Positions 37,070 to 49,629 of a stretch of DNA of 64,000 nt are shown here, in pieces; position 1 is the first letter of the stretch; each line of letters begins with the position of its first letter. Made by a program: the position numbers and the translations under genes. The stretch covers positions 13,392,001 through 13,456,000 of the forward strand of contig CP075493.1 of assembly GCA_021613535.1 (NCBI GenBank). Direction: 5' to 3'. Under the pieces are notes generated by a model that searched no databases, was not told the origin of the DNA, and was given only the letters and a program-made list of their open reading frames with translations. Origin of the DNA: Adineta vaga. Taxonomy: Eukaryota; Rotifera.

Positions 37070-40000
37070 CTAAAATAATAATTTCCAAGCACGACAGAAA
37101 TCTTTTCTATATGTTTCTGATGGTAAAATAAAAATAATAAAAATTGCTAAATATGGAGTAAATGAAATTGAGTAACCAAATAGAAATAAATATGGTTGTC
37201 TCTCATCTTTCATACATGCATAAACTAATGAAATGATCAATCGAGGTAATGCCAGAAGAATTAAAATACATGGACTAATTATTAAATGTTTATATTCTTG
37301 AAATTGTATTTTTAAATGATTTCGATATGATATTTGTTTACGAACATTCGAACGAATACGAGCTGTTTGAATTATAATAATTAATGCTGAAAGAAGATTG
37401 ATTAGAAATGGAATTATAAAATGAATGAAATTCATTATTGAATTATAATCATTTAACCATGGTTGATTCTTAAATGAAACTGTACACCATTGACGTTGAT
37501 CTTCTTCATCGATAACTAAACGACGATTGATTGGATCATGTAGAGAACTTAGAATATTCAATAGAACAATGGAAATTGTTACAAATCTTGCAATTTGAAC
37601 ACTTTTCTGTCGATGAAAACTTGTTGGAAATGTCGTCGTTATCGTTCGTTCTATGGCCACAGATGCATTCAACCAATCTGCTATTGCCGGTAAAGTTCGT
37701 ATGAAAAACTCAATTAAAATACAACTTATAAAATTGATATTTTCATTAACAAAGATATTGATTTGTGTAGTTAATAAATAGATCAATTTCAAGAGAAAAA
37801 TAATCATTATCATTAATGAAATAATCGATGAAGATAATAAATAAATTCGACATCCAACATCACGAACTTTACTTTGTTTAAATGTTAAGATAGACAATAG
37901 ATTTAACAAAACACCTAATACAAACATGATCGATATGATACTTATACTTATTTGGATAAGAAATGGTTGATTTTTTAATTGAATTTCTTGTAAAATATAT
38001 TGACCAAGAATTCCATCGAGTGAAAGAACATATTTTTGTGTTGTAAATTGACAATAAATACCATAGAAACATGTTTGACAAATACATAGTGATTTAGGAT
38101 TACACGTATCTTCATCGCGAATACAAATACCATTATTTTCACATATTGATTGATCACAAAGAAGTAAACTTTGATTAAATTCGAAACAATCAACATGATG
38201 AAATTTATTACATAAACACATTTGATTTTCATCATAAAAACAATGAATTTCTTTTTCTAAACATGGATATTGATAGAATTTAATTCGTTGTAATGGATTT
38301 AAATGAAGAATTGTTGAATTAAATAATTCGTTTATATGTGGACAACGATGTGATGATTGAACGGATGTATTTAATTCTTTAATATTTTGTTCAATTGGTA
38401 TTATTCCAACAAGATAATATTGACTGAGAATATTTTTATCAAATGTTTGAATATAAATTAAATTCGGTAGATAATCTGGTGGATCGATAAATGTTGTATA
38501 AATTGTTAGATTAGAATCGAGATTTGATGGTATTCTTCTATATAAACTACGGCGACGTGGTGTGAATAGAAATCGTTCGGCTGTTTTAATGAAATGAATT
38601 AAAACAGATGAAATTGATAATGATGGTAATTGAATATGAATTCTTGCGGAAATTATTTCACAATATCGACCAGCAAATTCATCCAAACAAATACAAACAT
38701 ATTGTTGTTGAGTTTCATAATAGTAGTCCGTTATTGCTCGGGAATCAACAGGAATGCATGTTCCATTATTTCGACAAGTATTTGAATGACATGGATTATA
38801 TGGAACGCGACAAAGAGGTCCGATGCGACCAATTGGACATAAACATGAATTATTCGATATACATAAAGATCTTTGTGAACATTGACAGTTAGCTCGTATA
38901 TTACATAATTTACCTAACCATCCATCATCACAATGGCAAAATATTTGTGGAATATTAACGTATTGAACACAACGTCCATGAATACAATGGACTTGTCCAC
39001 ATCGAACTATTGATGCTGATTTGATTGAAAATTTCAAAAGAGAAGTTATTCGATTAATTGGAAGAAAATGAAATGGGATATTATTGAAAAACCATGATTG
39101 ACCATACCGTATACCTTGTTCTCGTGTTAGAATAAATTGATCAATACGTACTGAATAATTCGTTTTCAATTTGGGTTGTGTTGGATAAAGTAGATAGAGA
39201 AGATATTTCGCTAGACAAAAATTCATATCGGAATAGATAATTTCTTCGTAAGATATTATATTTTCATCTCTATCAAGTAAGAAAATAAGAAATTTAAATA
39301 TTTGATTACGAACAACTAAAGGCGGAGAATGTAATTGAAGAATCACAGTAATACGATCACTTTCATATTGACAACGATTTCCATAATAAGCAGGTGAACA
39401 AAGACAAAAGTATGAATGTATCGTCCGAATAAGTATACCACGATGACAATACCAACCAAGATATTCTTCTGGTAAATCATTCATTGAAGTTGTTTTACGT
39501 TTGTATTGTATGAACTTCGTAGGATTCGATGGATATTCTATTATCATCGATGGATAGCGATTATAATCAGAATTAGCTATTCCAAAAAACATTTCTCTCG
39601 ATGGAATATCACTTAAATCACATAATAATTCATCTTCTTTAGAATTACATTGGATTTCTACATCACAACGTTGGGCTTTTGTACCATCTTTACATCGATA
39701 TTGATTCGATTGACATTGATCATTCCATGTACAAAGTAGATTTTCATCATCTTTCTCTAAAGGACAATCAATTTGACAATCGCATAATTGAGATGGATTT
39801 ATACATTTCGAATCATTCAAACAACGATATCTTAAATCCAAATTATGTGGATATTGTTTTCGACAAACTCTCGATCATTTGAAGAACCAATGCAAAACGA
39901 TGTATCGATTTGTTCAGTGTTCGATGGAAGACAATGAAAGTTCAAATTTCGATCAAAACAATATAACATACCATCGGGACATTGATGTATATCGTAACAT

Positions 40001-41899
40001 TTTAATTCATCACGTCCATCTTTACAATTCCAAACGTAATTACAACCCGTATAGTATGTAACACATGGCCATTGTTCACAATTGGTTTCATCTGTTTCAT
40101 TTTCCATATTAGATGGAAATATATTCTGAATTCCATTGCATATTTCTTGAAATAGAACTTTTTCCGGTAAATTTTGTACATGACATAAATCTTTTCCAGA
40201 TTTTGGACAATTTTCTAATCGAATCGATTCATCAGATTTATCTAAACAATCGGCATGTCTATCTGCAACCATGAGCAATGGAATACATTCATCTTCTGAT
40301 GTACATTTAAAACGATGGGTTAAATTTAAATGACATGTTTTTGTTGAGAATTCATCCAATGAATTCGAACAATCATTATACTTATCTTTTAGACGGTATT
40401 TTGATAAACATTTCGATGAATTTCCACATGGAATTAAAGATGAATGAAGACATGCCCTATCTTTGATTTGCATTTGTGGATGTGAACATTCTCGAAATAG
40501 ATTTGCAATAGCAAGGATCATATCATTCCAATTTTGATATCTTTCATCGAAAGAGAGTCGAGTAAAATGAATACAAGTAAAATTATCGATGATTGCACTT
40601 ATTTCAAATGATGGACACCAGATTGAATTGAAACATATAAGATCGGGCGCAACATTCATGAACCAATTTGTTCGATTGGAGAAATAGATAAAACGTATAT
40701 GGCCATAAATAACAGGAGCTGATGGAAATAAAATCATTGGTGGACATTCATTAGAAATCCTTGTATCACTATAATCTAATTTGTTATCATCAATATAAAA
40801 GGAATCACTGAATCCAATTTTCTCTATAATTGATTCCCAACATTGTTCTGTATAATTGTCGGATATCCGATTGAACTGATTTGTTCGAAATTTGATGTCT
40901 CTTCCACTGAGACAATCGCCGAGTGTTCGATTAGCTTGTATAGGAAAATGTTTCAAACAATTACTATCAGCACATGAAAATTCATATAAACCACAAGAAC
41001 GCTCTTCACATATGATCGATGGATTTAGAAAATCAAATTGACATTCTGGATGATAAACAGAACCAGTTTCATCGCTTCCATCTAAACAATCACTATCTTC
41101 ATCGTTGAAGAATTCATTTGGAATACATAAACCATTTCGACAACGAAATTCATTGATTAAATCACATTCATTGATTTCTAATTGAAAACAATTTTCTTCA
41201 TCTGTACCTTCTGAACAATCGATTTTACCTAAAAATTAGTAGATCGAATTATTATCTGTAGAGAAAAATATATTTACCATCACATATTTCACGCCAATCT
41301 AAACAAAGATATGGTACGATATATGTACATAGCAAATGCGTATAACAAGTGCCATTTCCTATTATTTCCGATACATAAACAAGGTCCGTTGCTTTGTTGT
41401 ATTTCATTTCAAAACGATCGAAAACAATTTCGAAAAACTGTGATTCCGAATCGAATGTATATTGACAATATGAACCAAAGCATGATGATTGACAGTGATG
41501 AAATAAGTTTGCAGAAAGACTTTCATCATTGTATTCGAGATAAATATCATATGCTTCAATTGTATCGATAGGTGCTTGCCATTGATATAAATCTTTTGTT
41601 GTTCGATTTTGCTCACGTAGTTCAATAAATGTATATGTTTTTCTGATATCTGTACGTGTTCTATTGAATTGCTCTCTATGTGATATAGACGCGTTTTTAT
41701 TATGTAATCGAATACAATATGGTATTAATTCACGTGGTGCTTCAGTTTCAGGAGAATGTTCACTCAAAAAGAGATATAAACAATCGTGATAAGATTTCTC
41801 ATAAACTTCATTTGTATCATAAAGTCTCCATTGAGTAGTAATTATATGTATCGAAATAAGACTTACCAATAATGTTAGGAATGAAAACATGCTAGACAT
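37070..41899 (-). CDS. LDLR-A/EGF/7TM receptor C, one frame break
   Basis: Exon 1 (41278-41899) has a signal peptide and the N-terminal region. A 49 bp intron (41229-41277) splits the first LDLR-A repeat at CDG/KIDC, and exon 2 (41228-37070) holds the rest. It shows the same order as receptors A and B: LDLR-A repeats, EGF repeats (CLCSPAYYGNRC, GWLGKLC, CFYGIYC), VLSLDGILGQYI, then seven helices with AIERTIT after TM3 and LALPRLI in TM6. The frame breaks near 39,866 in a short T run (minus strand). One more base gives 1593 residues, against 1592 in B. A and B lack the intron. Either a very recent pseudogene or a homopolymer error. Confidence 0.75.
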
Positions 41900-41904
41900 A
41901 TCAA

Positions 41905-42540
41905 ATAAATGTGCTTCATATTCAATGTAGAATTTTTATATAGATAAAAGAAAATGAAATATTAACATTTTTATCTTGACAAGTGATAGAAGTATTTAAT
42001 TTTGAATACAACAGTTATTAAAATTGTACGTGTGTGAGTCTTGTTAATATATTGAAACAATACTCACATCTTGCTATTCTTTATTCAAAACATTCCTTTC
42101 ATTTTCTTAACTTGTCTCTTACATATGTTTGTCACTCATTTAAACAAATACATTGAAATAGCTGAGAGCGACAGATTTTAAAGGTAAAAAATACAATGAA
42201 TAATATATATGGTAAATCATAGACAAGCAACAGCGACTTGATGGGAGAGATCTATGATGAACGTTCGTAACAAATAAATGCCTAGAGAGGCATCATTTAA
42301 ACACATAGACACATAAAGTAATCAGCAATCGAACAGTTATTTATAGAGAACATTTTTCTTGGATCTGTAACGTCCCTTATAAACTTATAGTCGTAATCTC
42401 AATAAATTCTGCAGAAACTGTTGTTTACTGCATAAAATTTATTAAATCTTCTGGAAAAAATTAGAGGAGAAGATGATGAGAATAATATTAATTATATAAG
42501 GAAATGACTGTCTAAAAGATTCTGTTTATTTTAAAATCAG
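41905..42540. other. Intergenic, no gene seen
   Basis: AT-rich spacer between receptor C (minus) and the decayed two-TM module (plus). Confidence 0.5.
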
Positions 42541-42542
42541 TA

Positions 42543-43430
42543 ATCATCGAACAGTACGCGTTTTTATCGCCGATTTTCTACGGTATCTTCTGCAATATCT
42601 TCGACAACTCAATCCTTTCCCTTCCATTCCACCTTCTACCAATCCATACGAACTAAAAAAACAAATTATTTCCACGCGACTATTCATCGTTCTCTACACA
42701 TCGTTAGTGATTATTGTTAAGACAGATACAGTTCAACAGCCAACACTCGATCAATATATCGAATTGTACAACAAATATCCACAAAATCTCACTTGCTCTT
42801 GTACACAAATATCAATTGTGAACGAGAAATTTCTTCATATCGACTCTATGTCACATCAGACTTTCGAATCGCAAGTATACTTACATTTCGTGCTTTAGCA
42901 ATGTTATGCGAGCGGGTTAATGAGACTATCGTGAATAGTTTGGATCAATTTTATGCTATTCAATATATGCGAGCACCGAAATAACATTACAGCTTCAGTT
43001 TGAATCGCGCAGTAGCTTAGTCTTTAATCAGTTCAAATCTTCAACAATTGCAGCATTCTTATCATCACTACGTATCGTTGCAGATATGACTGAATCAAAT
43101 GCTTATGTCACTTTTGTTCCTGGTGAAGAAAGTGTAACAGTATCTTCGAGAAAATATTTTGACTGTTCGTGTACAAAAAGTTCTTTATGTACTCACGAGG
43201 CGTCTTATTTTGATGGTCTTATAGTTCGAGGGTGTCGTATATCATTTCTGGTATGTACATGGCATGTTATATTATAGACGGTCGGTTACAATGAACTCTC
43301 GTATGTTTTCAGCAACGATACGATTGGTGATATGTTAAAAGACTTATTTGTAGAAAATTGAGATGTCTCATCGAATTTCTCGGATTATTTTAATCAATAC
43401 TATTGCAATAGATAATAATACAGATTAAAA
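42543..43430 (+). pseudogene. Decayed single two-TM module
   Basis: In pieces across several frames this matches one module of the gene at 19,677-25,966: YLRQLNPFPS with TM1 (TRLFIVLYTSLVIIV), then LTCSCTQISI, LAMLCERVNETIVNSLDQF, FDCSCTKSSLCTH, LIVRGC, and finally DMLKDLFVEN and FSDYFNQYYCN. Frameshifts lie near 42,880 and 42,985, and a TGA stands where the paralogues have Trp (VENW or VEQW) near 43,360. TM2 is not found. The multiple lesions make this a true pseudogene. It is on the opposite strand, 17 kb from the intact gene. Confidence 0.65.
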
Positions 43431-43439
43431 TTTGCGAGA

Positions 43440-44220
43440 TTTCTAATCAAATGATTTCATTCTTTTTCCTTTTACTATCTCTCAAGATAAGTGTTCATAT
43501 ATGACTATATATGAGTAAGCAAATATCATGTTCTTTATTTTTACAAAAAAGATTATCATTGGAGACATCTATTGCCAACCTAAACTTGAATGTAAGACGA
43601 CATTATTTAGAATATGAATTATATCGTCGAATGTTCTCTTTTCTTTACGAAATTGCTTGAAATAATATTTTGCAAGACGTACATTGCTGATTAGCTCTTC
43701 TCTCGTCGCGTTGAACAACAAGCGAAAAAACACAGAATATACAAAAACAAAATTATGTTGGAGGAAAAGAAAAAAAATATTCTTCGACGTCATTAACGGA
43801 AAAAACATGTATGAGTCATTCGAGTCATATGAGCGTTTATTTTTCATAGTAAAGAAAATATCAACAATATTTTCACTCAAAAAGATTTTTCTTTCAAAAT
43901 CTGGCTTTAAAAACAATAATTGGATTATTTTGATAGAATTTTCTTGGAAAAAAAAACAAAAATAAAATATTATATTCATGGAATGTAAATGCGAAAAAAG
44001 ACCTATTGCATCATTGTAATACATGTTATGAATGGGAGAAAAAGAAAAAAAAGCATCACCCACTCGAAATTTCATCATGTCTGCTAATTAAAGAATGGTG
44101 TATGTAGTTTTTTTGCAGTATATTAATTCATCATATTACTAACATGCTTTCATTCATATAATATATCTCGTTATTTTATCCTATTACAAAACAAATACAC
44201 AGTCTCATTTCAGAAGAGAT
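43440..44220. other. Intergenic, no gene seen
   Basis: AT-rich. The long open frames on both strands at 43,569-44,078 have biased, low-complexity composition and no motif. Confidence 0.5.
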
Positions 44221-44225
44221 AACAT

Positions 44226-45925
44226 ATGACGAACTCAAAAATTATTGTTGATAGTAATCGAGGATGGCTCGTTGTCTTTGCATCGTTTATGATACATTTC
44301 ATTATGGACGGGTAGGCATTACTATTAAATCAATAATTTCTATATGACAAACAAATAATGAATAGGATAACATATTCGATGGGTCAAGTATTCTTGGAAC
44401 CAATGAGAACTAAACTTTCGCTGTCGAGGGCTTGGGTATCAAGTATTCTTAGTATTTTACCAGCGGTCACTCTCGGTGCAGGTCAGTTCTTGCGCAAATG
44501 AAATTAACTGTATATACATGTGTGATTTGTTTTTTAATAGGACCTATTGCTACTGTTTTTACCAATAGGTATGGATGTCGAGTAGTGGCGATAGCAGGTG
44601 CTTGTATCGCTTCGTTCGGTTTTTTTCTGAGTTGCTGGTGGGCAAATATCTGGTTTTATTATATCACCATCGGTGTTATTGGAGGTATGCAATGTTTTCT
44701 GAGAGAAATAGATTAGAATTTGTTATTTTAAGGTATTGGATTTGCTTTAATGTACTTACCTGCTATCGTCTCTGTAAATGAACATTTCGAACGAAAACGT
44801 GCATTTGCAATGGGCATTGCTGTTTGTGGATCAGGTGTTGGAACATTTGTTCTTTCCTATGTCATGAATGGACTTGTGAATATACATTCGTTGTTTAGTT
44901 ATTCTACTGCTTTGCTTATCGAAGCTGGTATCATTGCTTTTGGTTTGTTATGTGGATTTTTATTGGTAATTGCCAATGACTTTTCAAAATACTTATAACT
45001 TACTTTCTGTTCAGGGTTCTACGACAAAAGAAAAAGAAGAAAAAAATGTTTCCGAAACATTACTCTCATCAGATGGAACTGTTAATCTTGCCGAGAATAA
45101 AAATGAATCAAAAGCACCGAAATCGTTTATTGATCAAGTCACTGAACAGATTGATCTGAGATTATTGAAAAATGCAGCATTTACTCTTTTTACAATCTCG
45201 AATTTCTTAGCAAGTCTTGGATTTAATGTCATCTACAATTATGCAGATGATCTTGCAAATGATGCGAAAGTAATCAAAGAGCACAGAACATATATTGTAA
45301 TGTCAATCGGTGTATCGAATATTCTTGGTCGTTTTATTATTGGTTATTTAGGTGATCGAAAATGGGTAAGAACAGATTTTTCCAAATTAACTTTTGTTAA
45401 AATTTTTATTAATCTATAGATAAATCGTCTTTTCTTATTTATTTTAACATTAATTATTTCTGGTATTGCTACAGTAGTGGCTCCTTTATGTGGTTCTTCG
45501 GTCATTCAACATATTGCTTATGCGTCGTTTTTTGGTTTCTTTTCAGGTGGCTATGTCGCGTTAACATCTATCGTTCTTGTTGATATTGTTGGAGTTGAGA
45601 AAATATCCGATGCTTTTGGAGTTCTTTTACTTTTTATTGGTATTGCAACAGCTATTGGTACACCAGTCGTTGGTAAGAATTATGTTAATAACTGCGACTC
45701 TTTTTCGAACAATTATGTTTGTTTGTAGGGGCAATGCGAGACGCATTCGCACATTTTACTCGACCTTTTCTTTGGCCTTATCTCATCTTTGGAGGATGTA
45801 CAATTATCAGTGCTGTTATATTATTTGCCATTCCTCTTTTGCAGAAGAAGAAATCAAATAAACATCCAACAGAACTCACTACAAATGTGCCAGAAGGTAG
45901 CAATACCGATCAAATTGGATTGTGA
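44226..45925 (+). CDS. MFS transporter, SLC16 (monocarboxylate)-like
   Basis: Seven exons: 44226-44311, 44366-44481, 44541-44684, 44733-44965, 45015-45365, 45420-45672 and 45729-45925, with introns of about 48-59 bp. They sum to 1380 bp, 459 residues plus stop, in one frame. The N-terminus has RGWLVVFASFMIHFIMDG, the position of the SLC16 DGGWGW-type motif. GYLGDRKW after TM8 is the MFS loop motif. There are about twelve TM segments, with a long charged cytosolic loop in the middle (EKEEKNVSETLL...). SLC16 proteins carry lactate, pyruvate, aromatic amino acids or other organic anions across the plasma membrane. Substrate cannot be assigned. Confidence 0.85.
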
Positions 45926-45934
45926 ATAATATTC

Positions 45935-46850
45935 CGATCATATATGGTTTTCTTTATTGTAAAATTAATCGAAAAATAATAAAAGTAAAAACTTACCGAA
46001 ATATTGGACCAAACTTTCGTCGAATGACAAGAGAAATGATCGATAAATTTAAAAGATTCTAAAACAAAAACATAGATTTCCTCAATGTAAGAGAACAATA
46101 AGTAAAAATGAAGGTAAACTGATGCGAGTCTTATATTTGCCTTTCAATTGTTTAATTATGTTTTATTTTCCTTGTGTTATGAATCAATTCTCATTTATAT
46201 CTAAATATAGTCATATCCACAAATAAACTGTGATCGTCTATAGGGAGCCAATAGAATCGACTTCCGATGAATGAAATTTTATTCTGTAATCTTCATTGAC
46301 AATGTGATACTGTAGAATTTCATGGCGGATATAATTACTGAACGGAAGAATTGTTTTCGTGAAAGTAACATTGTTTATTGAGTTGAAAGAATGTTTATGG
46401 GCATAATGATGTTGAAAGATTCACACCCACCACTTTTACTTGGAAAATAAAAGATTTTTTTAATATAAATGAAAGATATACTATGACTGCAGGTATTTCT
46501 TTTATCAGAATTATAAAAATGAGAAAATCTTGATGTACTTACTATTGAGTTAATTGTACCTAGATTTGTGAAATAAAGACTAAATTGTCATATGAACTCA
46601 TCTCAAAACCGTTAAATAACATCCACTTCTCAAAAGATACTTTCTAATTTTTTTTCTCATGAATCTTCTATCGTGTCTCACTTTTCGAATCTGAGAAAAG
46701 TGGCAATCCTGTTTTTTATATTCAAAATAATTCCCTTTCATCAGGGATTGTCAGATTTTTCTTATCAGCTTTCTCTTTGATTGAATCTGACATAAAATGG
46801 ATATGGCGTTACATTCTTCTTCTTTTTCTCTTTTTCTACACAGATACTAT
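45935..46850. other. Intergenic, no gene seen
   Basis: AT-rich spacer upstream of the 7TM gene at 46,855, with no coding signal. Confidence 0.5.
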
Positions 46851-46854
46851 TACT

Positions 46855-47826
46855 ATGTCTGAAATCTACAATTACATCTTATCCTTAGCATTAGCTACAA
46901 CAAATATCTATAAAATTGGTGGACCTATTTTAATCAGTATGGGTATGGTAAGTTGTATCACTAGTCTACGTGTTTTTAGTAAAAAAACACTGCGTAAAAA
47001 TCCCTGTTCAATTTATTTAATCGCATGTTCAATTTCTAATTTTATAATGATTTCTACATTAATACTAATCTCAACATTGGGAACTGGCTACAAAATCGAT
47101 CCTAGTTCATACAATATAATCTTTTGTCGTTTACGTTTCTATGCAACATTAGTATGTGATGTTTTAAGTCCATCCTATTTAATCTTTGCTACTATTGATC
47201 GTATATTACTTACTTCACGAAATGCACTAACAAGACAACGAAGTACTCCACGTCTTGCATATCTATGTATTAGTATTATAACAGTATTTTGGTTAATATT
47301 TCATAGTCATGCTTTGTTTTACACAATCATCATTGAAACTTTACCAGGCGTTCGCGTTTGTTATTTTCAACCTGGTCTTTATTTATCATTGGTTAGTTAT
47401 TATTCATTGATCATTAAAGCATTCCTTATCCCTACCATAATGGTCATTTTTGGTTTATGGACGGTGAAAAATGTACGCAGTATGAACCACATGACGATTG
47501 TAGCGGGTAATTCATCAACACATGGTGGGGATGTAGCAATTGGTAGTGCACGTTCTGCTCATTCAAAAGATCGACAATTGATTAAAATTCTACTTGTTGA
47601 TACTTCTGTTTATATTTTTTTCAATACAATGATATCAATTAGTCTTATATACCAGCAAATTATGCAAAATCAACCTCAAACCTTGGTTCAAATTTATTTA
47701 CAAGGATTTATTATGAGTGTGAGTGTCTTCAGTGCTTACATTCCATTTTGTATCGGTTGTTACACAAATCTAGTGGTATCAAAAACATTTCGAAAAGAGG
47801 TAAAAAATACTCTTTTATGTAAATAA
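46855..47826 (+). CDS. Orphan rhodopsin-like 7TM receptor
   Basis: Single exon. I choose the ATG at 46855 (323 residues) because the open frame upstream has no earlier ATG. Seven helices are clear. TM2 begins at RKNPCSIYLIACSISNF, and TM3 follows a conserved Cys (FCRLRFYA) and ends in TIDRILL (DRY variant). The third loop leads to SKDRQLIKILLVDTSVY (TM6), and TM7 ends in CYTNLVVSKTFRKEV. It shares the NPCSIY/NPCSMY block with the broken receptor at 54.6 kb, so both belong to one orphan receptor family. Confidence 0.85.
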   Translation: MSEIYNYILSLALATTNIYKIGGPILISMGMVSCITSLRVFSKKTLRKNPCSIYLIACSISNFIMISTLILISTLGTGYKIDPSSYNIIFCRLRFYATLVCDVLSPSYLIFATIDRILLTSRNALTRQRSTPRLAYLCISIITVFWLIFHSHALFYTIIIETLPGVRVCYFQPGLYLSLVSYYSLIIKAFLIPTIMVIFGLWTVKNVRSMNHMTIVAGNSSTHGGDVAIGSARSAHSKDRQLIKILLVDTSVYIFFNTMISISLIYQQIMQNQPQTLVQIYLQGFIMSVSVFSAYIPFCIGCYTNLVVSKTFRKEVKNTLLCK

Positions 47827-47834
47827 CTCTATTA

Positions 47835-48350
47835 TCTTTACAATCAATATCAAAAATGAACATCGTCATCTTTCATTATTATTGTATCTAACGTTTCACT
47901 ACATTCTCCCTTACCGTTGTTCTTTTAGTTGTCTAGTATTCTTCAGATTCGTTTAATTTTTTCAAAATAAAGAAGATTTCATCGTTATTCTATCTACATG
48001 AACTATCTATTCAAGTTTTATGATACGAGAGATCTTTTTTTACCTTATGTCTATCATGAAAATATTGAAGAATAATATTGACTTCATTTTTTAGGGAAAT
48101 ATGCATGAAAATTTCAGATAAAGGTTATTTGTAAACATGATGTGTGTGAAGAAAATTGCGACGTCCGCATTGTTATTTTTTATCAATAGCTCTGTGAATA
48201 CTAAATAGATGCTGAGGGTATGGATATTGAAATCAAACATTATCTGAGAAATAATATTGTATTGAATAAATATAAACAATCCTGGATAGGCATGTTAGCA
48301 ACAAATCGAAACGTATAGAAAGTAAAATTCATTTGTAAAATTGAAACTTG
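47835..48350. other. Intergenic, no gene seen
   Basis: AT-rich with no coding signal. A GAGGGTATGGAT-like half-site of the hairpin family lies near 48,210-48,230. Confidence 0.4.
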
Positions 48351-48352
48351 TA

Positions 48353-49217
48353 TTAAATTATCCAGAGTAAAAATAATAAAGTATAGCACACTGTCATGAT
48401 AGGATTTGAAAAATTGCTTATCATAAACTCGTATGTTCTGTTATAGAGTGGAAACCTATCTCTTTCTTGACCAAACCATGCACATGCATATCCTTTATAA
48501 ACACCAACACCCATTGCTTTCATGGGTGGATGATGAAGTATACCTTGTTGCACCATAACAGCGTTATGTACTGGACTATTTTTCCAACTATTAACAGCTT
48601 CTGTTGGTTTAACTATCGAAGTTTTCCTCAACGGATCTGAATGACCAAATGATATCTCGAAGCCATTGTTAATATGAAAAACATTGCATCAGTTCAATCA
48701 TATGACACATGTCAAATGTTCATATGTTATCATGACTCATGATGTCAGATGTATATGATATCTTCTATCTCTTGCATCATGTAATCATGACGCATGATGA
48801 CATGAGTCATGATTACATGATGCAAGAGATAGAAGATATCATATACATCTGACATCATGAGTCATGATAACATATGAACATTTGACATGTGTCATATGAT
48901 TGAACTGATGCAATGTTTTTCATATTAACAGCCATAAAATTTGTTTTTTTCCTTTATTACTCCAACTATGCATTTTACCACCACCAACATCGGGACTATG
49001 TTCAACAACATCATCTAATGCTAAATTATATACATTTCTCTTGTTCGTTTGTGACCCTTCTGACAATATAATCAGAAAATTTTGTAATCGATTGTAAACT
49101 ATCGTTGGTAGTGGTGGACCATAGATCATCAAAAATGTTGGTATCTTCCATACAATCATCGTTAAGACCTTTGAAAAGAAGTTGTAATACGATTACTAAT
49201 GCTACACAACTTTTCAT
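48353..49217 (-). pseudogene. Secreted CAP-domain gene, disrupted
   Basis: Exon 1 (49169-49217) encodes a signal peptide (VALVIVLQLLF). After a 70 bp intron, exon 2 (from 49098) has YNRLQNFL, NLALDDVVEHSPDVGGG and KMHSWSNKG, the start of a CAP/SCP domain. The C-terminal half lies beyond the palindrome: NGFEISFGHSDPL, then EAVNSWKNSPVHNAVM, MGVGVYKGYACAWFG, the CAP HNxxM and G-Y-A-WFG blocks. The 264 bp palindrome (48,667-48,930) sits between the halves. Excising it with one target-site copy does not restore a single frame, and a Cys-rich part of the domain seems lost. So the gene was disrupted by the insertion and decayed further, or had decayed before. Confidence 0.65.
48661..48935. mobile_element. 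Perfect foldback palindrome with target-site duplication
   Basis: Arms at 48,667-48,791 and 48,806-48,930 are exact inverted copies of 125 bp with no mismatch, around a 14-nt loop (48,792-48,805). The ends are TGTTAATATG and CATATTAACA. The flanks carry a direct AGCCAT (48,661-48,666 and 48,930-48,935), or GCCAT if the terminal A belongs to the element, as expected of a target-site duplication. It has no coding capacity. This fits a foldback or MITE-type non-autonomous DNA transposon; the family is unknown. Confidence 0.75.
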
Positions 49218-49629
49218 GTACGTAGTTGTATCATCAGCTACACGCGTTAGAACACGATCATACAGATCATATGGTTTTCTCCATTATCGTATTCTTCCAT
49301 AAATGTTATCAAGGAAAAAAAACATTGTAATTACAAAAAACAAATTGAGATTTGTTCCAATTCTGTGAAGTAACTATGAACTCTTGAGAATCGTGAATTC
49401 ATGGTGCTACTATACATGAATATAGTACATCTAAATCACAATACTGTTGAATACAAAGAATCTAAATAATTGAAGAAATTCAAAAACATCAAGCAGTTCA
49501 AAGGGAGTTGGTGGCTGTTGGCAAGGACATGCATTCCCCTGAGCATACGTATATAGCTGTTAGTATCATTTGTTCACACCCTCAATCAGAATAGAAGACA
49601 TGCTATCTTTTACTTTCTCAAAATAATGA
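49218..49629. other. Intergenic, no gene seen
   Basis: Spacer between the prolyl hydroxylase 3' end and the CAP pseudogene 5' end, both on the minus strand. A CACACCCTCAATC half-site of the hairpin family lies near 49,573. Confidence 0.4.

Noticed and set aside
43569-44078. Open frame of 169 codons on the minus strand
   Set aside because: Phe/Lys-rich low-complexity translation, an overlapping antisense frame, and no domain or splice support.
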